A DNA stretch of 64,000 bases from an uncultured Chthonomonas sp. Lineage in GTDB: Bacteria; Armatimonadota; Chthonomonadetes; Chthonomonadales; Chthonomonadaceae. This document shows, in pieces, positions 59,773-64,000 of this stretch (position 1 is its first letter; every line of letters begins with the position of its first letter). The stretch is from the NCBI GenBank assembly GCA_903859705.1, contig CAIONQ010000163.1, positions 124,001 to 188,000 on the forward strand. The letters run 5' to 3'. The notes beneath the pieces were generated by a model. The model was not told the origin of the DNA, made no database searches, and saw only the letters and a list, made by a program, of their open reading frames with translations. The position numbers and the translations under genes are program-made.

Positions 59773-61269
59773 TTGAGATCTCGGATTACAATTGGGCTTC
59801 TAACAGGCGGAATAGGCGGTTTTCTGGGCTGGCTGCTGCAGGAAACGCTCATCCCTTATCGCGCCACATGGGTAAATGGCAACTGCACCTCGGTGCCGCT
59901 TACCGCTGTACAACAGTTTATGCTCTCCCTGTTTGTGGGCGGCATCATTGGCATGTTTCTGGGCACCATCGATGGCATTGCTGAATCCAGTTTTCGCAAA
60001 ATAAGAACCGGGGCCTTTACCGGCCTGATAAGTGGCACCATCTTTGGCGGCATTGGGTTTAACTTTGGCGGCCTCATTTTTCATGCCCTTGGCGGGCAGG
60101 ATACCATGCCAGACCATGCCAATGTGCTTACCTTTGCCATGCAGATGATTGCGCGGGCTGCCGGTTTAACGCTGTTGGGCCTGGCGGTTGGTATCGGCTC
60201 CTCAATCTCCTCTGGCTCCATCAAGCGCATCCGCAATGGTGCGATAGGTGGTTTGCTGGGCGGCATTGTAAGCGGCTTTCTGTTCGATATCATTCCAACC
60301 ATCTTCACCCCTGTTGGTGGCGCGCTGGGTGCCGGTGGTTGCCGAGATGTGGGTGGCCCGGCGCGCGCCGTAGGCTTTATTTCTATCGGGTTGCTAACCG
60401 GCTTCTTTATTGGGCTGGTTCAGGAACTGCTGAAAAGCGCCTGGGTAAAGGTGCTTGCGGGCCGGAACGAAGGCAAAGATTTCATCCTGATGAAGCCAAT
60501 GAACATCCTCGGCCGGGATGAAAAGTGCGATGTGCCGCTTTATGGAGACACCTCTGTTGCAGCCCAGCATGCTGCTATCCGCGCAGATGGCACGCGCCAT
60601 GTGCTGATAGATGCCGGCACGCAGCAGGGCACGCTTGTTAATGGCAAGCAGGTACCTTCTCAAGGCGAACAGCTTTTGAGAGATGGTGATATGATACAGA
60701 TCGGCAGCCAGCGCATCCTCTTTCGAGAGAAAGCAACCGCTTCCCGCTACTCTCGCTCTCCCGCCGATGAGGTTCAGCCAGCCAGCCCGGCCTCTTCGGT
60801 GCCAATGCCAGGGCACCTTTGCCCCTACTGCGGTGCCGCGAAAGATGCCAACGGCGGCTGCCTTTGCTCGGTTTCTGCGGTGCAGCCTGTATCACCAGCC
60901 TTCTCTGTGCCGCTGCAATCCGCCCCAACGGCTATGCCAGGGTTTGCCCCTGCGCCCATCCCCGTTTCGGCTGGTGGATTGCCTGTTCAGCTTACAGCGC
61001 TGGATGGAGCGCTCACCGGGCAGGGATTCGTGCTCAGTGCTCAGAATATGACGGTCGGTCGAGATCCGGCCTCTCAGATTGTGCTGGCTAACGAACCCAC
61101 CGTATCGCGCAACCACGCGCGCCTCTCTTTTGAAGCATCTGGTCTTGTAGTCTACGATAACGGATCTTCCAATGGCACGTTTGTCAACGGCGTGCGCATC
61201 TCCGGTCCGGTACCGGTAACAGTGGGCGATATCATACAATTTGGTTCCAGCCGCTTCCGGCTGGATTAA
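59773..61269 (+). CDS. Polytopic membrane protein with two FHA domains
   Basis: 498 aa from TTG 59773, eight bases after GGAG; a GTG at 59764 is the other possibility. About five or six Gly-rich spans in 1-225 (GLLTGGIGGFLGWLLQ; FVGGIIGMFLGTIDGI; GLISGTIFGGIGFNFGG). First FHA near 240-320 (LGRDEKCDVPL) has lost the Ser (VAAQHA) and Asn (GTQQGTLVNG) of the pThr pocket. A zinc-ribbon-like CPYCGAAKDANGGCLC follows, then a Pro/Ala linker and a canonical second FHA (VGRDPASQIVL, SRNHA, GSSNGTFVNG) at the end. Likely a signalling scaffold in the inner membrane. Confidence 0.82.
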   Translation: MRSRITIGLLTGGIGGFLGWLLQETLIPYRATWVNGNCTSVPLTAVQQFMLSLFVGGIIGMFLGTIDGIAESSFRKIRTGAFTGLISGTIFGGIGFNFGGLIFHALGGQDTMPDHANVLTFAMQMIARAAGLTLLGLAVGIGSSISSGSIKRIRNGAIGGLLGGIVSGFLFDIIPTIFTPVGGALGAGGCRDVGGPARAVGFISIGLLTGFFIGLVQELLKSAWVKVLAGRNEGKDFILMKPMNILGRDEKCDVPLYGDTSVAAQHAAIRADGTRHVLIDAGTQQGTLVNGKQVPSQGEQLLRDGDMIQIGSQRILFREKATASRYSRSPADEVQPASPASSVPMPGHLCPYCGAAKDANGGCLCSVSAVQPVSPAFSVPLQSAPTAMPGFAPAPIPVSAGGLPVQLTALDGALTGQGFVLSAQNMTVGRDPASQIVLANEPTVSRNHARLSFEASGLVVYDNGSSNGTFVNGVRISGPVPVTVGDIIQFGSSRFRLD

Positions 61270-61288
61270 CGCTGGCTAATCTCGCCAA

Positions 61289-61318
61289 ACTTCCGGGGTG
61301 CCCATGCAGCCCGGAAGT
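61289..61318 (+). terminator. Hairpin between the FHA and vWA genes
   Basis: ACTTCCGGG (61289-61297) pairs with CCCGGAAGT (61310-61318) around a 12-base loop. No T-run; probably an internal operon element that lowers read-through or protects the upstream message. Confidence 0.55.
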
Positions 61319-61345
61319 GGCTATTAGAAAGAGGCAGAGACGACG

Positions 61346-62707
61346 ATGGAAGATCGAACGCAGCTAATCGGCGGGCCGATGCCAACTGTTATTGGCGGCA
61401 CCCGCACGCAAATGGGGGGCGCAACCGCCATGCCCGGCGCTGGCTTTGACCCCGGGCGAACCGCGATGGGCATGCCTATGGCCACCATAGAGGTGGAGTG
61501 CCTGGCTGGCAACCGCTATGCCATGGCCTCTGAAAACAGCCGCGATTATGGCCTGGTAGTTATTAAAGCCAGTGGCCAGCAGGTTGGCAGGCGCGCTCCC
61601 ATCAACGTATGCCTTGTTATCGATCGCTCCGGAAGCATGGAGGGCGATCCCATTGAGTATGTTAAGAGGGCATGCGAGTATGTGGTAGATATGCTCGAGC
61701 CAAACGATATTCTTTCGATTGTAACGTTTGAAGAGCAGGTAGATGTCCTGATGCCCGCGCGCCGTGTAGTCAACAAGGCGCTGGTTAAAGAGCATATACG
61801 GCGCATACAGGTAGGCAACACCACCAACCTTTACGATGGATTGGTGGCAGGCTGCATGCAGATTGCGGCCGTTCAGGCGCAAACTCCCGGCTATGTAAAC
61901 CGTGTGCTACTGCTTACAGATGGTGAGCCCACGGCAGGCCTTAAAGACTTTAACTCCATAATGCAGCAGGTTGGCCAGCAAAAAGCGGCCGGCATCTCCA
62001 TCACCGCCCTTGGCTTTGGCTCTGAATACAACGAAGAGCTGATGGCCGGCATCGCCCGCCGAAGCGGTGGCAACTACTACTATATTCAGCGCCCGGATCT
62101 GCTGCCAGAGGTTTTCCGCAGAGAGCTGGAAACCCTGATGACGATTGTTGCAAAAAACGTGCGCGTGCGTTTTCAGCTGGCACGCTGGGTACAGGGCCGG
62201 CAGGTTTATGGCCAGCAGCCGGCCTTTGCGGGCCGCACCATGGAGGTTACCCTCCCGGATATTGAGCGTGGCACCGTTCGCACGGTTCTGGCAGAGTTTG
62301 AGTTGGAGCGGCACCCGGTAGGCACCTTCCGAATTGCCAAAGCGGAAGTGCTGTACGATGATGTGGTGAACAATCGACCGGGCTCGGCCTCTGCAGATTG
62401 CGTATATGAGTTTGTAAACGATAGAGCCCTGGTGGCATCCGGGGTAAATGCGGTGGTGCGCAACGAACTGGATATCGCCCAGGCCTCACAAAACCTGCAG
62501 CGTACCATGATGGGCATGCGCACTCAGCAGATTACCGCCATGGGCGCGCTAACAGAGCTTCAGAAAACCAGAACCATCATGATGCAGGCCGGGCAGGCAG
62601 GCAAGGCGGCCGAAATAACGGCCGCCATTCAGGCAATCCAGGGCGGCGGCGATGCAGACAAAACCCTGATGGGCACTGTGCTTAATCTGGATCGCGGCAA
62701 ACGGTAA
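61346..62707 (+). CDS. vWA-domain protein with N-terminal TQ motifs
   Basis: 453 aa, cytoplasmic. N-terminal tail MEDRTQLIGGPMPTVIGGTRTQMGG contains two RTQ-(L/M) motifs; a third, KTLMG, lies near the C-terminus. A von Willebrand A domain occupies about 80-260: VCLVIDRSGSMEGDP supplies the D-x-S-x-S metal site, with TTNLYDGL and LLTDGEPTAG completing MIDAS. The rest is beta-rich and helical. Together with FHA and PP2C genes it resembles Ser/Thr phospho-signalling operons, where the Thr tails may be kinase substrates. Purine-rich GAAAGAGGCAGAG precedes ATG 61346. Confidence 0.88.
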   Translation: MEDRTQLIGGPMPTVIGGTRTQMGGATAMPGAGFDPGRTAMGMPMATIEVECLAGNRYAMASENSRDYGLVVIKASGQQVGRRAPINVCLVIDRSGSMEGDPIEYVKRACEYVVDMLEPNDILSIVTFEEQVDVLMPARRVVNKALVKEHIRRIQVGNTTNLYDGLVAGCMQIAAVQAQTPGYVNRVLLLTDGEPTAGLKDFNSIMQQVGQQKAAGISITALGFGSEYNEELMAGIARRSGGNYYYIQRPDLLPEVFRRELETLMTIVAKNVRVRFQLARWVQGRQVYGQQPAFAGRTMEVTLPDIERGTVRTVLAEFELERHPVGTFRIAKAEVLYDDVVNNRPGSASADCVYEFVNDRALVASGVNAVVRNELDIAQASQNLQRTMMGMRTQQITAMGALTELQKTRTIMMQAGQAGKAAEITAAIQAIQGGGDADKTLMGTVLNLDRGKR

Positions 62708-62721
62708 AGAGGGAAAAACCA

Positions 62722-63717
62722 ATGAGCAACATCGAGGCTACGCAGGTGCTTGGCTCGCCTCTTCTGGCCGGCGCAACACAAATGGGGGGCGACCCTTATC
62801 GAACGCAGCTTGGCGGCACCACCACATGCCCCATCTGCAAATCTACCACTTCTCTGATGGACCCCTTCTGCGGCGATTGTGGCTTTATGCTGGCTTCTCA
62901 GTCGGCCACCGAAGCGGATGCACCCATCGAACTGCCCGCCGAAGTGGCGAGCCCGGCAACCCTGGTAGATGAAGCCGCTGGCCGAAGCTACAAACTGCAC
63001 GCCGGGGTCAACACCATTGGCCGACAGGGCACTGATATTCTCTCTTCTGAAGGCACCGTCTCCCGCAATCATGCCAAGGTCACGGTTTCGGAGAGCGGCG
63101 TTCTGGTGGAAGACCTGGGAAGCTCCAATGGTTCTCGAGTGGGAGATCGCAAACTGGCGGCGGGCGAAAGCGCCCCGGCAGTTTCTGGCGATCAACTTCG
63201 GTTTGGCAACTGGAAGCTGAAGCTGGAAGTGTCTGCAGCGGGCTTCGCCCCCGTAGCTGCCGAGCAAACCATTCTGGCCGCAGAGGCCACCATCATGGAG
63301 GCCGCTCCGGTTGCAGCAGAAGCTGAGGATATTAGCGCCGACTATCCTGAAGCCGCCGAAAAGCCGGTTGCAACAGCTGTTGCCGCGCTGCTGGTTAAGC
63401 TGGAAGGCCCCGGCGAAGATCTCCCGATTCCCGCCACAACAACTACCTTCGGGCGTAAAGCCGGCTGCGATGTTGTAATCGCAGATCCTTATCTCTCTGG
63501 CAAACACGGCGTGTTTACGGTTGCCGATGGGGCCGTAACCATCACCGATACTGGCAGCACCAACGGCACCTCCGTAAATGGCACAAAGCTGCTGGCCAAT
63601 GCGGCGCAGAGCCTGGTGGATGGTGATGAAGTGCAACTGGGACAAACCAGATATCGCTTCGAAGCTGCCGGCCCCGCAACGGAGCCAGAGCCCCTTGTTG
63701 AAGGGGAAGAAGGATAA
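62722..63717 (+). CDS. Cytoplasmic protein with zinc ribbon and two FHA domains
   Basis: 331 aa. N-terminal tail IEATQVLGSPLLAGATQMGG then YRTQLGG holds three TQ motifs. CPICKSTTSLMDPFCGDCG is a C-x2-C...C-x2-C zinc ribbon at about 35-52. First FHA about 85-165 (IGRQGTDIL, SRNHAKVTV, GSSNGSRVG) and second about 235-325 (FGRKAGCDVVI, SGKHGVF, GSTNGTSVNG) both keep the phospho-threonine pocket residues. No membrane span. A GarA-like mode, in which the phosphorylated tail folds back onto its own FHA, is possible. It starts 15 nt after the vWA gene. Confidence 0.88.
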   Translation: MSNIEATQVLGSPLLAGATQMGGDPYRTQLGGTTTCPICKSTTSLMDPFCGDCGFMLASQSATEADAPIELPAEVASPATLVDEAAGRSYKLHAGVNTIGRQGTDILSSEGTVSRNHAKVTVSESGVLVEDLGSSNGSRVGDRKLAAGESAPAVSGDQLRFGNWKLKLEVSAAGFAPVAAEQTILAAEATIMEAAPVAAEAEDISADYPEAAEKPVATAVAALLVKLEGPGEDLPIPATTTTFGRKAGCDVVIADPYLSGKHGVFTVADGAVTITDTGSTNGTSVNGTKLLANAAQSLVDGDEVQLGQTRYRFEAAGPATEPEPLVEGEEG

Positions 63718-63722
63718 GATCT

Positions 63723-64000
63723 ATGACGCTGAATGCAGACATGGATCCTGCAGCGAACTCCTCTGATGATGACAGCACAGCAAAGTTTGATCGCGATGAA
63801 CTTGTTCGCGGTTGGCGAGAGTATGAGAGCCGCCAACCACGCGCTGTGCCCGTGCTGAAGTACGCTGCCAAAACCGATATGGGGCAGGTACGAGAAAATA
63901 ACGAGGATAAGTTCGACTGGTATGAGCCCGAAGATCCGGCCCTGCTGGCTGCACGCGGTTGCCTGTTTCTGGTGGGCGATGGCATTGGCGGTGCACAGGC
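63723..64000 (+). CDS. PP2C-type Ser/Thr phosphatase (partial, runs off right edge)
   Basis: About 92 residues from ATG 63723, with GAAGGA ahead; no stop in the window. Residues 50-62 KTDMGQVRENNED and the later LFLVGDGIGG match the first two metal-binding blocks of PPM/PP2C phosphatases (the usual ADGMGG replaced by GDGIGG). The N-terminal 45 residues are acidic and polar. It follows the FHA gene by 5 nt, so it belongs to the same operon and probably reverses a Hanks-type kinase expected just downstream. Confidence 0.88.
   Translation, partial: MTLNADMDPAANSSDDDSTAKFDRDELVRGWREYESRQPRAVPVLKYAAKTDMGQVRENNEDKFDWYEPEDPALLAARGCLFLVGDGIGGAQ

Overview
The window reads as chromosomal DNA from a diderm, heterotrophic bacterium, most likely Armatimonadota; a planctomycete-like relative is the main alternative. 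This placement is inferred from gene content and not from a marker gene: a futalosine-pathway menaquinone gene (mqnD), many FHA, HEAT and TPR proteins, MoxR/ABC-2/coiled-coil operons, a DUF6807 (PmoA-like) secreted protein beside a phytanoyl-CoA dioxygenase, polysaccharide-degradation genes, YfhO-type membrane proteins, and a secreted protein ending like an outer-membrane beta-barrel. No rRNA, tRNA, IS element or CRISPR array was seen.

Layout. 1-7.3 kb: housekeeping genes, namely a truncated FGE/SUMF1-like gene, apbE, a metallophosphoesterase, serA, mqnD, a TPR-AAA ATPase and gpmA, closed by a strong terminator. 7.3-12.9 kb: an accessory-looking stretch with a small unknown protein, a beta-barrel-like secreted protein, a membrane-anchored patatin-like lipase and a stand-alone LuxR-type HTH protein. 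13.1-21.5 kb: a sugar locus with GH29 fucosidase, a sugar-binding lipoprotein and two permeases (no ABC ATPase), GH51 arabinofuranosidase and a Gfo/Idh/MocA oxidoreductase. 21.5-25.9 kb: an XRE-TPR regulator between two Gly-rich lipoprotein genes, with two near-consensus sigma70-type promoters and three matching palindromes in the divergent intergenic region. 26-31.6 kb: YfhO-like protein, TPR protein, larA and a rhomboid-TPR protein. 32-41 kb: a six-gene minus-strand operon (GATase-like membrane protein, ABC-2 permease, ABC ATPase, ABC-2 permease, coiled-coil protein, MoxR). 41-47.6 kb: yebC, a coiled-coil zinc-ribbon protein, ferredoxin, DUF6807 protein, PhyH dioxygenase, and a JAMM protease next to a fused sulfur-carrier/E1/rhodanese protein. 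47.7-52.9 kb: three consecutive HEAT-repeat membrane proteins sharing an unusual C-terminal tail. 52.9-54.1 kb: about 1.2 kb of non-coding DNA holding four copies of an 87-nt two-hairpin module. 54.1-58.3 kb: class II aldolase, DUF2071, RibD-C reductase and Nnr. 58.4-64 kb: an FHA / FHA / vWA / FHA / PP2C cluster running off the right edge.

The strongest candidates for something undescribed are: (1) the 53.1-53.9 kb array, where hairpin positions are fixed, the 26-nt linker keeps its length but not its sequence, and hairpin arms show compensatory changes; (2) the HEAT trio with its shared LLR...LVRP...LLRP tail; (3) the XRE-TPR regulon with AGTAT-N9-ATACT operators; (4) the FHA cluster whose vWA and FHA partners carry repeated TQ-(L/M/V) motifs that look like phospho-threonine bait sites; and (5) the internal Gly-Gly sulfur-carrier fusion next to a JAMM protease.
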